NCBI GenBank assembly: GCA_001592805.2
Contig: CP051142.1
Span: 2,542,001 to 2,606,000, forward strand
Direction: 5' to 3'
Length of the DNA: 64,000 nt
Source of the DNA: Peltaster fructicola
Taxonomy: Eukaryota; Ascomycota; Dothideomycetes
The notes under the pieces were generated by a model. The model saw only the letters and a program-made list of their open reading frames with translations, was not told where the DNA came from and did no database searches. The position numbers and the translations under genes are program-made. This document shows, one piece after another, positions 31,783 to 42,685 of this stretch. How positions within the stretch are numbered: position 1 is the stretch's first letter; the number at the start of each line of letters is the position of its first letter.

Positions 31783-33125
31783 CACGATGATTACAGTAAT
31801 GTAGCAAAGCTGTCCGTGTTTGCCAGCGTGGCATCATGCCAGCACCCATGACTCGGCTTCGAGGGTTGCCTTGACTATTACTTGGATCCTGACCTCTTGG
31901 GCCGCACTGCCAGATGCCATACACAGGTGATACAAGATTGGGCGTAGATGGGCTTTGCGCATGCACGTCAGCCTCACGCCGTACTGATGGATGTATCGCC
32001 CTACGAATCATCTTCTGTTTGTCGATGGGCGATTGCTCTTACGCAGGAGGACGACAATGTGCATTGTACCTTGTCACACAGAGCACGAGCAGTTGTACAC
32101 GGTGGTGGATGTGAAGCATTGGCCTGTGCCACCTCAGCAACGACACTTAGTTGTGTCGGTGTGTTTCCAACCTCACTTCATCTTCTGCTTGTTCAACCGC
32201 TCGCAAACACTCATCACTTGCCGAAGAGTTCATTGAGACATGCAGCAGTCCGTTGCATCCCGCAGGAGATGCCACCCTCAAGTCGATCATCATCGCCACG
32301 CCCGCGCGCGCGCGTTCGCGTCATCACGTCTAAATCCACCCATCCCATCCCGTTGGGCGGCATCTCGATCTACTTTCTTACGTGTCCGCCCATGCTGCCC
32401 CTAAGCGCTCTTTGTACGAACCTGCAGCAACCAGAGTGACATTGCTCGGGTCTGGAGGAGAGAGAGAGACCAACAAGGGCAAAAGCTTGTCACGACGAAA
32501 CAAATGGGCGAGACTAAGGCTGCACCTTACTGCACGTATATTGGGCAGCTGCGCAGCATAGAATTGTGGATAACGATATCCCTGATGGGCTGCTCATCAT
32601 CTTCCTGTCCACGAGGTCCGGATCGAGCCCTGATGTGTCGTGCCGTTGCGGACGGGTGGACAGTCGCATCCAAAGGTACACAGAGCATACTACTACTCAC
32701 CACACTCAGTTCTCCTCTCAACCAGCTCATGTGACGGGCATCAATCAAGACAAAAATTGACCTTGCCCACGCAAGCAGAAGGTTGTTGTTGTCCTTGGTA
32801 AACCCCATTTTCTTTCTGATTGTCCTTTTGAGGCGAGCACGAAACCACTCCCCACGGTGTCCTGCTGCTATTGCTGCTGGTGAACGGCTACTTGCTCGGT
32901 CATCTTGCAGGCCCAACTGGCTAGCTGGCTAGAGCAAACGAATGCATGATGGGGAGCTGAAGTATAAGACCGTCAATGGCTACGAGCACAATGCGATCTA
33001 CTCTCCTATTGTAGCCCTTTCCAGTCATTCCATTTGCTGAGCTCTTGGTTTCCTCCCCTCTATTGGCTGACTGTCGATTAATTTTCCTCCCTTTGCAAGG
33101 ATAACCCTCTGTTACAGGATATATC
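31783..33125. other. intergenic region
   Basis: 1.3 kb with no supportable gene. It contains a short alternating CG run (about 32307-32318) and purine-rich GAGAGAG near 32460. The last 200 bases likely hold the leader of the dsRNA-binding gene. Confidence 0.4.
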
Positions 33126-33557
33126 ATGTCATCTCCACCAGTCTTTCAAGCATCGGCCACTTCTTCATCATCGTCATCATCTTCATCGGGTCAGACACAA
33201 TTCCAGGACCGCCTGAACAGTGAGTAAGCTAGGTAACGACGAACGAGCAGCACCGTTGACACAGATCCTCTGTCAGACTTCTGTCGTACCAACGGTATTC
33301 GTATGCCCACTTATCAAGTCGTCTCGGATCGAAGAGGTACGAAACAAATGACAGAACTCCAACGCATGATTGACAAGTAGACCTCAGGCGGACGTACGGC
33401 ATGGAGCTGCACTGTTGCAGTCAACAATCAGCACATACCAGCAAGATTCTGGTATGATGGTCAGTACGTGAACAACGCCAAGGAAGACGCCGCAGAGCGA
33501 GCGCTTCAAGGTCTTGGACAGCTCCCTTCACCTGCTGGACCTCAACCAGCACACCTT

Positions 33558-33595
<38 letters not shown>

Positions 33596-33629
33596 GCGGC
33601 AACGCTACTTTGGCGCTCTAAGTACTTGA
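33126..33629 (+). CDS. small dsRNA-binding domain protein with poly-Gln tail
   Basis: Three exons found by frame matching: 33126-33219, 33265-33336 and 33388-33629 (introns 45 and 51 nt), 135 residues. After a Ser-rich leader, residues 32-100 form one double-stranded RNA-binding domain: PLSDFCRTNGIRMPTYQVVSD, then TAWSCTVAVNNQHIPARFW, and NNAKEDAAERALQGLG, which is the conserved KKxAxxxAA helix in altered form (AKEDAAERAL). A run of 13 Gln follows. No RNase III, helicase or deaminase domain is attached, so it is likely a small RNA-binding adaptor. The role in RNA silencing or ribosome biology is not known. The intron placement rebuilds the domain without gaps. Confidence 0.82.
33558..33596 (+). 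repeat. (CAG)n microsatellite encoding 13 Gln
   Basis: Thirteen glutamine codons, CAG with one CAA, near the C terminus of the small dsRNA-binding protein. Length polymorphism is likely. Confidence 0.9.
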
Positions 33630-34303
33630 GCTTGGTTGCAGGACATACACAGGCTTGGAGCGTGCTGTATAACAGGAGGGAGTTCTGGAAGGATATCGCT
33701 TGTACGTTAGGACGCATGGATATTGTACGAAACTAGATCGATGGCCTGGAGTGGGAGTATGCATTCATTATTGTCATTCTTCCTGGTCTGCTTCATGCTC
33801 CCAAAAGTGGTGCCTAACAGTGAGAAGAGCTGAGAGCATCGCCGGTCGTGTCCAGGAGTTCTGATGGGAGTCGTGCCGATGGAAGAGCCCTCCTGGAAAA
33901 GTACAGAGCGATGACTTCGTCCTGCAGGAGGAGGAGAAAAAATACACAAACGTTCGGCCTCCTCCGCTTTTCTCGAGCTTGCGCCGAAACTGAGGACTCT
34001 TATCTTGACGTGACCAACCGATGGTGATCCGCGCAGAAGATCAGCTACATCGGCTATCTCCTGCATGAGTGCGAACGGGAGTATAGAGGCATGCTGCTGG
34101 GCGGCGTATAGATATTTTACTTCGCTGGCCATCAAGTCCAAGCTGACATCAGACGACCAGCACGAACTGCTTTGGGAACTGCCGCATCATTGTGATAGCG
34201 GATCGATTATTGACGCAGCTGGGTGCACATGCGATACTCACACAACATTCCCGAAGATTGGAGACGTCGCGTTACGCTAGATTGAACGCCATACTCGAGC
34301 AGC
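33630..34303. other. intergenic region
   Basis: 3' flank of the dsRNA-binding gene and promoter of the purine permease gene. A 144-codon minus-strand frame has no family-like features. Confidence 0.4.
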
Positions 34304-36402
34304 ATGGCCAGCCACCTATCCGTCAAAGAGGATCATCCCGATCAGATCGGACCTCGAACAACGCCCAAGCAAACACTGGCAGGTCGAGGGCGTGCCATTG
34401 TGAAAGCATTCACCACCAAGGATGGCTTAATCGGCGACTACGATTATGCCTTTCTGTTCAAGCCAAATCTCCCGTTCTTGAAGAGGGAACGTAGAGCTGC
34501 TCCATTCTTCGGACTCAACGCCTCCATGCCAGTACTGCTGGCTCTTTTGCTTGGGTTCCAGCATGCTCTGGCAATGCTTGCAGGTATCATAACACCGCCG
34601 ATCATCCTCGCCAGTGCTGCCAATCTTGATCTCGGCCTACAAGCATATCTGGTCAGCACATCGCTCATCGTCTGTGGTTTCCTCTCTGCGATTCAGATCA
34701 CCAGGTTCCGCGTACCCGGTACTGCCTACTATGTCGGCACCGGCTTGATCTCGGTTGTCGGGACATCTTTTGCAACTATCCCTGTAGCTACAGGAGCCTT
34801 GCAGCAAATGTACAACACAGGCTTCTGTCCAACGGCTGCCGATGGCACAAAGCTGAGCTGTCCAGACGGCTATGGAGCCATCATAGCAACCTGCTGCATT
34901 TGTGCGCTGCTCGAAATCCTCATGTCTTTCACGCCACCGCGCATCTTGAAGAAGATCTTCCCTCCACTAGTCACAGGACCTACCGTGCTGCTCATCGGCG
35001 TCTCGCTCATCTCATCTGGCTTTGCAGACTGGGCCGGCGGATCAGGGTCATGCCAGAGTCGGCCGACATCCGGTATCTTCCAGTTGTGCCCGACAATATA
35101 CGCTCCCAGGCCATTGCTTTGGGGAAGTGCTGAGTTCATCGGTCTGGGTTTCCTGGTGTTCGTGACCATCATCTTGTGCGAACGATTTGGTTCTCCGATC
35201 ATGAAGTCATGCGCCGTGGTCCTTGGTCTTCTCGTAGGCTGCATTGTGGCGGCAGCTTGTGGTGAGTACATCGATGAGGCTGACAATGTCTTCTGACATC
35301 TTCTTGAGGTTACTTCGATCGTTCTGGCATTGATGCCGCACCAGCAGTGAGCTTCATCTGGGTCCACACGTTCAAACTCCAGCTATACGCACCTCTGGTG
35401 TTGCCATTGTTAGCAGTCTACATCGTGCTGGCCATGGAGGCAATTGGAGACATCACTGCCACCTGTGACGTCTCCCGGCTGCAAGTCGACGGCCCTCTCT
35501 TCGACTCGCGTATACAAGGAGGCGTGCTAGCTGATGGTCTGAACGGCCTGATTGCAGGTCTCTGCACAATTACGTGAGTGTGTTAATCGCTCGGACTGCT
35601 CGTGCTGACGTTCTCCAGACCAATGTATGCTTGATGCTGGTACCCTCATGAGCTGTTTGCACATGGACTAACATTGGACAGGTCGGTCTTTGCTCAGAAC
35701 AATGGCGTTGTGGCTCTGACTCGTTGTGCGAATCGCAATGCCGGCTATGCTTGCTGCATCTGGTTGCTGATCATGGTAAGTGACTCGAGCTTGCTTGTTT
35801 CTTGTTGTGAACGATATACTCTCCATGAGCATACTATCGTCGATCAGCTACTCAAGAACAGCGTGACTGCGCTGACGTGATACAGGGTATCTTTGCCAAG
35901 TTTGCTGCAGCATTGGTCGCCATTCCAAGTTCAGTGCTAGGTGGAATGACTACCTTCCTCTTCGCAGCCGTGGCCTCCTCTGGCATCCGTATCATCTCGA
36001 CAGTGCCGTTCACTCGTCGAAACCGTTTCATTCTGACCGCCGCGCTTGCTCTTGGCTTTGGTGCAACTCTCGTGCCAACTTGGTTTGCGTAAGTAACATT
36101 AAGCAACACAAGCCTCGCTGACAGCTTACAGCTATGTCTTCACATATGCAGGCGACAACCGAGCTCTGATTGGGTTCTTCAATGCCATTGAGCTCGTCCT
36201 GGAGACTGGCTTCGCCGTTGCTGCATTCCTGGCGCTATTCCTCAACTTGTTTCTGCCAGAAGAGATTGATGATGAGGAGCTGCCCGAGTTCACGGCCAAC
36301 GCGGCTGACGACAAAGATGATGCCGAAGAGTGGATACGTATCCATGGCTCCAAGACAACCGCTCCAGAAACGAAAGATATAAATGACAAGGCTGTTGAGT
36401 AG
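34304..36402 (+). CDS. uapA: uric acid-xanthine permease (NAT/NCS2, UapA type)
   Basis: Proton-coupled purine transporter. Six exons: 34304-35261, 35309-35573, 35619-35624, 35682-35775, 35886-36088 and 36132-36402, total 598 residues. Introns are 47, 45, 57, 110 and 43 nt. Multiple membrane helices begin near residue 75. The NAT signature QNNGVVALTR follows directly after the micro-exon, and GFQHALAML in the first helix is the other conserved motif. The third exon is only 6 nt (ACCAAT); together with its flanks it rebuilds T-P-M-S-V-F-A-Q-N, the exact family sequence. UapA versus UapC cannot be separated by eye. Confidence 0.9.
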
Positions 36403-36740
36403 TGGAAGTGCCGGTACTTTGGGAGCAGATGACGGGTTGCCGCATCGAGAATGCCGGAAGTGTCCCCTCCTTGTTGACCATGAATGATGTAGATGTATAT
36501 CCTAGAAGATCGAGGGGAGTCTTTGCGTGCTGCCAGGTGTATTTCAGTCCTTTCATGACCCATCCAAGAGTGTGCTCTTCTCAAGAAGTGGTGCTTTCCA
36601 TCGCGACGCCAGTCAGAATCCATTCCTCGAGCCCCTACCTCTTCAATGCTAATAAGTACAACTCTTTGATCGTCCGTTCGCTGCACTGGTCCTTGTCCAT
36701 CGCATAGTTGACTGTCCAGCAGCTGGTAAATCTGTCCGAA
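36403..36740. other. intergenic region
   Basis: Short spacer between two genes on the same strand; nothing specific seen. Confidence 0.4.
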
Positions 36741-37913
36741 ATGACAGAGATGGCGATACCACAGGCTCTGCCGGTCAAAGAGACTTTTCACTTCATCAAT
36801 GAGCCCAGGGATGCCATCAACGAGGCTCTGACAGGTCTGACCTACCTGAAGCCTTCTCTCATGGTAGACCACGAGTACAAGATCTTGTATCGACACGACA
36901 TCAACATCTTCTCAGCAGACCATGTCTGTTGCATCGGATTTGCAGGTGGTGGTCACGAGCCCATGTTCGGTGGCTTCGTAGGAGACAACTTCTTGTCAGC
37001 ATACGTCTCGGGCAACATCTTTGCCTCTCCCACAGCCGCACAGATCTTTGAGGCCATCCGTGGCTGTCAGCCACCAGGCCAACAGGGCAAAGGAGTCCTT
37101 GTCGTTTGTGGCAATTATACTGGCGACATCTTAAATGCTGGTCTAGCCATTACTCGTGCACAGGCTGCAGGTTACAAAGTCCGATTCGTTCCAGTTGGTG
37201 ACGATGTTGCAGTGGGAAGGAAGAAGGGTGGCAAGGTGGGCCGAAGAGGTCTCAGTGGGCATGTAATTGCACTCAAGGCTGCCTGTGCATTGGCTCATCG
37301 AGGTGAAAGCCTAGAGCGTGTGGCCGAAGTGATGGAGTATGTTGCTGCTAATGTAGGCACTATCAGTGCTGCTTTCGACCGGTTAGTGCGTTGCTTCCTA
37401 CCATTGCTCGTTGTGCTGAACACCTATAGGGTCGCCCTTCCCAATGGTCGTGTTACCGATATTCAGACTCTGCCGAAGGACACGATCGAACTTGGAATGG
37501 GTTGTCATGGCGAACCGGGTCTACAGCAGATCTCTCCAGTGCCATCTCCGGAGGGCCTTGTGGAGCGTATGCTAGACTTGGTGCTAGACATCAACGATGA
37601 GGATCGAGCATTTGTGCCATTCTCGAAAGCACGGAACCCTGAAGGCGATGAAGAGATCGTATTGCTCTTCAACTCGTCTGGCAGCACATCTGATGAAATC
37701 CTCGCACGCTTTGCGGAAACGACTGTCGCCGAGATCGAGCATAGAGGTTTCAAGGTTCGGCGTCTAACTCTTGGGCCATTGGTCACCAGTCTGAAGATGA
37801 GCGGTGTTGGCATTACTGTATGGCGACTACCGCCCGACAGTGGTGAGACACTGTCTAGGCAACAAGCTCTAGAGCTTTGGGACTCACCTGTGGATGTTGT
37901 TGCGTGGAGATAA
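36741..37913 (+). CDS. stand-alone DhaK (Dak1) domain protein
   Basis: Exons 36741-37381 and 37430-37913 with a 48-nt intron encode 374 residues. The intron has no stop and is a multiple of three, so unspliced mRNA would also read through. The dihydroxyacetone-binding domain is complete: FAGGGHEPMFGG near residue 70, CGNYTGDILN, and GMGCHGEPG containing the histidine that binds the substrate covalently. The ATP-binding DhaL/Dak2 domain found in eukaryotic dihydroxyacetone kinases (about 590 residues) is missing, and no DhaL gene lies nearby. It could act with a separate DhaL, or as a sensor. The start at 36741 was chosen over the longer non-ATG frame; ATG 36750 is an alternative. Confidence 0.88.
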   Translation: MTEMAIPQALPVKETFHFINEPRDAINEALTGLTYLKPSLMVDHEYKILYRHDINIFSADHVCCIGFAGGGHEPMFGGFVGDNFLSAYVSGNIFASPTAAQIFEAIRGCQPPGQQGKGVLVVCGNYTGDILNAGLAITRAQAAGYKVRFVPVGDDVAVGRKKGGKVGRRGLSGHVIALKAACALAHRGESLERVAEVMEYVAANVGTISAAFDRLVRCFLPLLVVLNTYRVALPNGRVTDIQTLPKDTIELGMGCHGEPGLQQISPVPSPEGLVERMLDLVLDINDEDRAFVPFSKARNPEGDEEIVLLFNSSGSTSDEILARFAETTVAEIEHRGFKVRRLTLGPLVTSLKMSGVGITVWRLPPDSGETLSRQQALELWDSPVDVVAWR

Positions 37914-38285
37914 TGGTCTGACGGCAATCTGAAGCACGTAAATCGAGGATCAGTAGCCATTGTAGTGCGTTGACAGTAACGCCATAGTCGGTATGCTGTG
38001 TGCGATGGAAGTGACTGGAAAGATCGCACGAGGCGTGGCTTGCCTTGACTCGCACCTGGAGCAGTTCGGCCGGAGCTGTCAAGGACAGTATGTTGCTGTG
38101 ATGATAGACTCTGAGGGCTGACTCTATGGTGCAAAAGCGCAAGAAGCGGAAGCTTTCCGCAAGACATTCCACGCGCGACAAAATCACGACCATCTTTGAC
38201 AGTAACTAATCCAGCGCACAACCTCGCACGAGCTCCTACATCGCCACACTCATAATCGCTCTCACGCTACGAGCGCAATCACGCC
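37914..38285. other. intergenic region
   Basis: Spacer of 372 bp holding the SmE promoter and leader; the last 60 bases are C/A-rich. No other feature. Confidence 0.4.
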
Positions 38286-38642
38286 ATGTCACATCGTCAA
38301 GGAGGCGGAGGCGGGCGCAAGGTCCTTCTCCCACCGATCAACTTCATCTTCAAGCTGCTTCAACAGCGAACAACAGTGCAAATATGGCTGTTCGAGCAAC
38401 TCGGTCTTCGCATAGAAGGCAAGATTCGAGGATTCGACGAGTTTATGAACCTTGTTCTTGACGAGGCCGTGGAGATCACGATGCCTACCAAGCAGAATCC
38501 GAATCCGCAGGACAGAGACGACAAAGGTCGACGCGAGCTTGGTGAGCACAATAAGACGTACGAGCTGTGCCCTCACTGACATATGAAAGGTCAAATATTG
38601 CTCAAGGGCGACAGTGTTTCGTTGATCCAGGCCTTGGAGTGA
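38286..38642 (+). CDS. SME1: Sm protein E (spliceosomal snRNP core)
   Basis: Subunit of the heptameric Sm ring on U1, U2, U4 and U5 snRNAs. Exons 38286-38541 and 38590-38642 with a 48-nt intron give 102 residues. The Sm1 motif is LRIEGKIRGFDEFMNLVLDEA and the Sm2 motif is ILLKGDSVSLI, rebuilt across the intron. The basic glycine-rich N terminus (HRQGGGGGRK) is typical of fungal SmE. It ends 137 bp from the stop of the convergent 5-FTHF cyclo-ligase gene. Confidence 0.95.
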
Positions 38643-38779
38643 GCAGTACAGCAGCTCAAAGTTATCAAAGTTATGAGAAAGAGCTCGATAGAACCATGCG
38701 GAAGCACCAGCGGCTACAGGATGGGAGTATGCAGAGCACGAAAAGCTGCAGGCGTGCGCATGCGATCCACGCCTCTGCA

Positions 38780-39583
38780 TCATTGCTGCGACAGACTGCG
38801 GCCATCTCCTGCTATGACCATATCAACAGACCAGTCGAAATCTGTGACTGGGATGTCATCACCTGCTGGCAGCACTTGTTCAGCCAGACACAACCCAACT
38901 ACAACGATCAGTGAAGGCGAAGGCTATGAGGGAGGACACGCACCAAGGAGAGGTTTTCTGTAACCAGCGTCGACGATATACCTCGACAAGAATGAATCGT
39001 AATAGCCTGCTCCATGGCCAAGCCTTCTCATGTGAAGATCGAACGCTACAGCAGGCATGAGTATCATGTCCAGCTCGCCAGCACTGGGCTCACTACCGGA
39101 GCTCGCGAGACCTCGACCTCCCATGGCATTCTCTCGCTGTGCAATGCTTGACCCTGGTAGTGTTGGTATGCCCCAGTTATCTTTCTCAAGGCTTATATAG
39201 TCATCGAGTGAGTCGAGACGAAGCATGTCCATGTACTTTGCTGGTTTGGCACTGCCACTTGCAGCACTTTTGTACATATGAGGCACGAAGACTGCCTTTC
39301 CTGCTTGTAGTGCATCGCGTACGATAAGATCTGTGCTGGCCTCGCCAGTAGGCATAGACAAGTAGACACTTAAGCTCTTTGCTTGCTGGTATTGTGCCAA
39401 TGTCAGTAGCTTTTCCTGTGCTCTTCGCGACTGGGATACAACTGTGTCCGGATCTAATAATGCCAGGCTTCTTTTGACTTGTGCTCGCAGAGTCTTCTTC
39501 GCTCCTTTGACCTCAGCCATCGTCTCGATGAATCGTCGACCTTGGTATTGTACTGCGCGAGCGATCAGTGGGCTACGCTGCAT
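38780..39583 (-). CDS. FAU1: 5-formyltetrahydrofolate cyclo-ligase
   Basis: ATP-dependent enzyme that converts 5-formyl-THF to 5,10-methenyl-THF, returning stored folate to one-carbon metabolism. Exons 39583-38944 and 38898-38780 (45-nt intron) give 252 residues; the intron rebuilds LLVGLCLAEQVLP. The ATP/folate motif LGHGAGYYDSFL and the closing VTDFDWSVDMVIAGDG are diagnostic. Two in-frame ATGs are usable. That at 39520 gives the normal 231-residue cytosolic form starting MAEVKGAKKTLR. That at 39583 adds 21 residues (QRSPLIARAVQYQGRRF) that resemble a mitochondrial presequence. Shared 5' region with divergent ROT1. Confidence 0.92.
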
Positions 39584-39819
39584 TGCGCATTGTAGCTCTA
39601 TGGCAGCTCAAAAATAGATGCGCCAATGACGAAGCGAAATCGTTTTGCCTGCAGAAGTCTCAGGGACAACCGCGCTACGGCTCGCCAACAAACCGGCATT
39701 ACGACGACCACTACCTTTCTTCCATTTCAAACATCAACTGCAACGCTACCGACCACTTTTGCGCCGCTTACAATCTGCATAACCCGACCCTGATCTCGCT
39801 GGCTGCGCATTACTTCAGC

Positions 39820-40681
39820 ATGCCTTCGCTGGCGCCTCTCGCCGCGACACTCAGTCTTTTGTTCGCCTCAACTCTTGCGCAACTCGCTATCCCAGATGCT
39901 TTGGTTGGAACATGGAGCACGAAATCGAACGCCACTATCACAGGTCCAGTAAGTCAGCAGTGTGAGGAGAGTGCAGGATCAAGGGAATTGACACAGATGC
40001 CAGTCGTTCTACGATCCCATAAATGAGAAATTCATTGAGCCAAAGCTCACCGGCATCTCCTACTCTTTTACTGCCGACGGTCACTACGAGGAAGCATACT
40101 ATCGTGCAATTGCCAATCCTCAGAACCCAGCATGCCCATCCGGCATCATGCAATGGCAGCATGGCACATTCACCTACAACAACAACGGCTCTTTGAGCAT
40201 GACACCAATAGCAGTGGACGGAAGACAGTTGTTGAGTTCGCCTTGTGACGGCAAGAACAGCATATACACGCGCTATAACCAGACCGAACTCTTCAAGGTA
40301 TGGCATGACGAACATGAGCAACATTATGGTCTGACCACTTTATAGAGCTTCGAGACACTCCGTGATCCTTACCACCAGGTCCAGCGCCTGAACCTTTATA
40401 AGTTCGACGGCAGTCCTCTGCAGCCGATGTACCTACGCTTCAAACCAGCTGAGATGTTGCCGACCACAACATTGAACCCACTCAAAGCAACAGCAAGTGC
40501 TAAGGCGAAGCGCAGTCTCGACGAAGGTTCGTCCGCGTGGATGAGTCCATTGAAACAGCCAAACACAATCGACCTCGTCCAGCGCATTGACACAGAGCGT
40601 CTGTGGTGGATTGGCTTGAGCATGACTGGTATTGGAGGTTTGTTGTACATGGGGCCAAGAAGGCTGGGTATCCGCGTATGA
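39820..40681 (+). CDS. ROT1: ROT1, ER membrane chaperone
   Basis: Essential ER protein in yeast that aids N- and O-glycosylation and cell-wall beta-1,6-glucan synthesis. Exons 39820-39948, 40004-40297 and 40346-40681, with introns of 55 and 48 nt, give 252 residues. A signal peptide occupies about residues 1-20 (ending LAQLAIP). The family sequence is clear: [40 protein letters not shown] and [12 protein letters not shown], with several N-glycosylation sites. A C-terminal membrane helix (about 228-245) ends in a short basic tail, as in yeast Rot1. Confidence 0.94.
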
Positions 40682-41041
40682 TACTATATCAAGAGTAACG
40701 TAAATAGCATGGCACAGGAGTTTTCGAAGGGGCATTGTATAATGGGTATGTATGGAGCCATCCTCACTGCACTGAGCAGATTGATGCTTGAGGTACTGTG
40801 TTTGCCGTAAGGGTTATAAACATTTTTGAGTTGTTTGGTTGTCACGAACAGTGTTAACATCACTGCTTGTCATTGCTACAATGGAGAAGGATTCAGATAA
40901 GCAAATCATTGCGTGTATCTTCTGGTCCGATGATCCAGCAAATCGTTCAAAGACAGCAGTCCAGCAGGACCGAGAATGTACGTCAGCAAGGTTGGGCATC
41001 AGCAGCTTCAACCTTCATAGAAGACCAGAGGCCTAAGAATG
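40682..41041. other. convergent intergenic region
   Basis: 3' flanks of ROT1 and of the DUF6697 gene. No additional coding segment seen. Confidence 0.4.
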
Positions 41042-42685
41042 CTAGCGCTTACGAAGATGAGGTGGTGTACGATCGTTCTTTTCGTGTCCACCCACTGCTG
41101 GCTTGGTGCCGCGAAGACGAGGCGACTTTCGGCTGCTGCTCTCGACTTCTGCCACTGCTGGCTTGGTAACATGAGGATGTGTTGGTAGAGCATAGACAAT
41201 CTCAGCTTCTGCTCGCTTGGTCTTCTTCTTACTTCGTTCTCGTCCATGTGGATTGATGTTGTGCTTGTACTGCACCATGCGCATGTAGAAGGCGTCATCC
41301 CAACGGAGACATTGCATGTATTCCCATCTGAGTCGCAGGCCAGGTTCTTCTTCGCTATCAGCCTTCTGGAATGACTCTAGCATATTGATTGGAGTAAGCA
41401 TGCCGACTTTGCGATGTGACTCGCGGTCCCACTCCTTGAGCTGCTCTACATACTCGCGCACACCTTCTTTGACTCGACGCTCTAAGACGATATGGCTTGA
41501 GCTCGACTGTGCCGTTGCAGCGGTGGCGGGTGTAGTAGTAGCTTCATCGGTGGGCATAGGTCCGGCATAGCGAGGTTTTGGCCAGAAGTGCTCGATCAGT
41601 GCTGCTGTGACCCAGTCTGGACGGTCTGGGTCCGCGAGTTGCTTACTCCAGTACTCGAGGACAGTGACAGGCACATTCTCCATGGTGTCGTAGCTCAGAC
41701 GATCACTGAATCGAAACTGTCTGTAGTGACCCATGTATGTGTACTCGTCGCTACTAGCCAGTGCCACAAATACTGGAATGTCGTGAAAAGCATCCTCACT
41801 TGGCTCATCGTGCTCGTTCGTGCCTTCACGGTAGAAGGCCGTCAACTTGGCACCATGCACGCCCGGGAGACTCGGTGCGAAAGGCTCGTTGATCTGTTCC
41901 AGAAGCCAGTATGCCTTGCAGTTGTTGATGGCTTTGTCGGAGTTTGGGTTGGTCACGAGGTAAAAGCCAGGTGACCACTTCTCTCCGCCAAGGTTTGAAG
42001 TGATGGTCTCCCATGAGAGTGTTTCGAGGTGCTCAATGGCGACGGTCAGGTTGAGTGGTGTAAGTTCGCGCACAGCCCGTGGGACCCAGATCGTATTTGC
42101 AGCAGCAGCAGGAGCAGCAACAGTATCTTCCGGCTTGCTTTGCATGATAGCTCCAGGGTGTAGGGATGCTTGCTGCTCATGTGATGCTCCTGCCTTGCGG
42201 TGAGCTACCGGAGATGCTGAGCCTAGCATGCTCGAGGCCTTTTGTACTAGCAAGTCACCGAGGTGGTACTGCTCATAGGCTGCTTGTGTGAATGCATCCG
42301 CAATACGCTGCGTGGTCGTTTGGGACACGTTCTGTAGCATTGTTGTATCATCTACGCGCTGTGTCTTCAACAGAAGATCTTGTTCGTCGATGCGTACTGC
42401 TATGCCTGCGATCTGAGATTGTAGATCTTCGAAAGCGAGGCGCAAGTCTGTATCGTGGTCGCGCTTCAATCCGCCGCTCGACAATGTCTTGAGTTCTCGA
42501 AGTCGAGCAGACTGATCATTGCGGTCGGTGGTCGCTGCATCGTCGTCGGCCATGGTATCAGAGAAGTCACCTCCACCGCTCGAAGAAGACTCTGCACTCG
42601 CAGGCACGAAGTTGCTGTAGAGCTGTCGCGAGATTGGTGCGCGAGAAGAGGTGAATGGGTGGATTTCGTGAGAATGAGAAGCCAT
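41042..42685 (-). CDS. DUF6697 domain protein
   Basis: Single exon, 547 residues, function unknown. Residues 200-455 carry the DUF6697 region: LNLTVAIEHLETLSWETI, then GFYLVTNPNSDKAINNCKAYWLLEQINEPFAP, PGVHGAKLTAFY, and LRWEYMQCLRWDDAFYMRMV. The first 200 residues are polar and likely disordered, with a possible coiled coil near 80-120. The C terminus is basic (SRKSPRLRG), suggesting nuclear or nucleic-acid contact, but this is inference only. No introns were needed. Confidence 0.83.
   Translation of the reverse strand: MASHSHEIHPFTSSRAPISRQLYSNFVPASAESSSSGGGDFSDTMADDDAATTDRNDQSARLRELKTLSSGGLKRDHDTDLRLAFEDLQSQIAGIAVRIDEQDLLLKTQRVDDTTMLQNVSQTTTQRIADAFTQAAYEQYHLGDLLVQKASSMLGSASPVAHRKAGASHEQQASLHPGAIMQSKPEDTVAAPAAAANTIWVPRAVRELTPLNLTVAIEHLETLSWETITSNLGGEKWSPGFYLVTNPNSDKAINNCKAYWLLEQINEPFAPSLPGVHGAKLTAFYREGTNEHDEPSEDAFHDIPVFVALASSDEYTYMGHYRQFRFSDRLSYDTMENVPVTVLEYWSKQLADPDRPDWVTAALIEHFWPKPRYAGPMPTDEATTTPATAATAQSSSSHIVLERRVKEGVREYVEQLKEWDRESHRKVGMLTPINMLESFQKADSEEEPGLRLRWEYMQCLRWDDAFYMRMVQYKHNINPHGRERSKKKTKRAEAEIVYALPTHPHVTKPAVAEVESSSRKSPRLRGTKPAVGGHEKNDRTPPHLRKR

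Noticed and set aside
33707-34141. 144-codon minus-strand open frame
   Set aside because: No family features, and it lies in the promoter-sized gap upstream of the permease gene.
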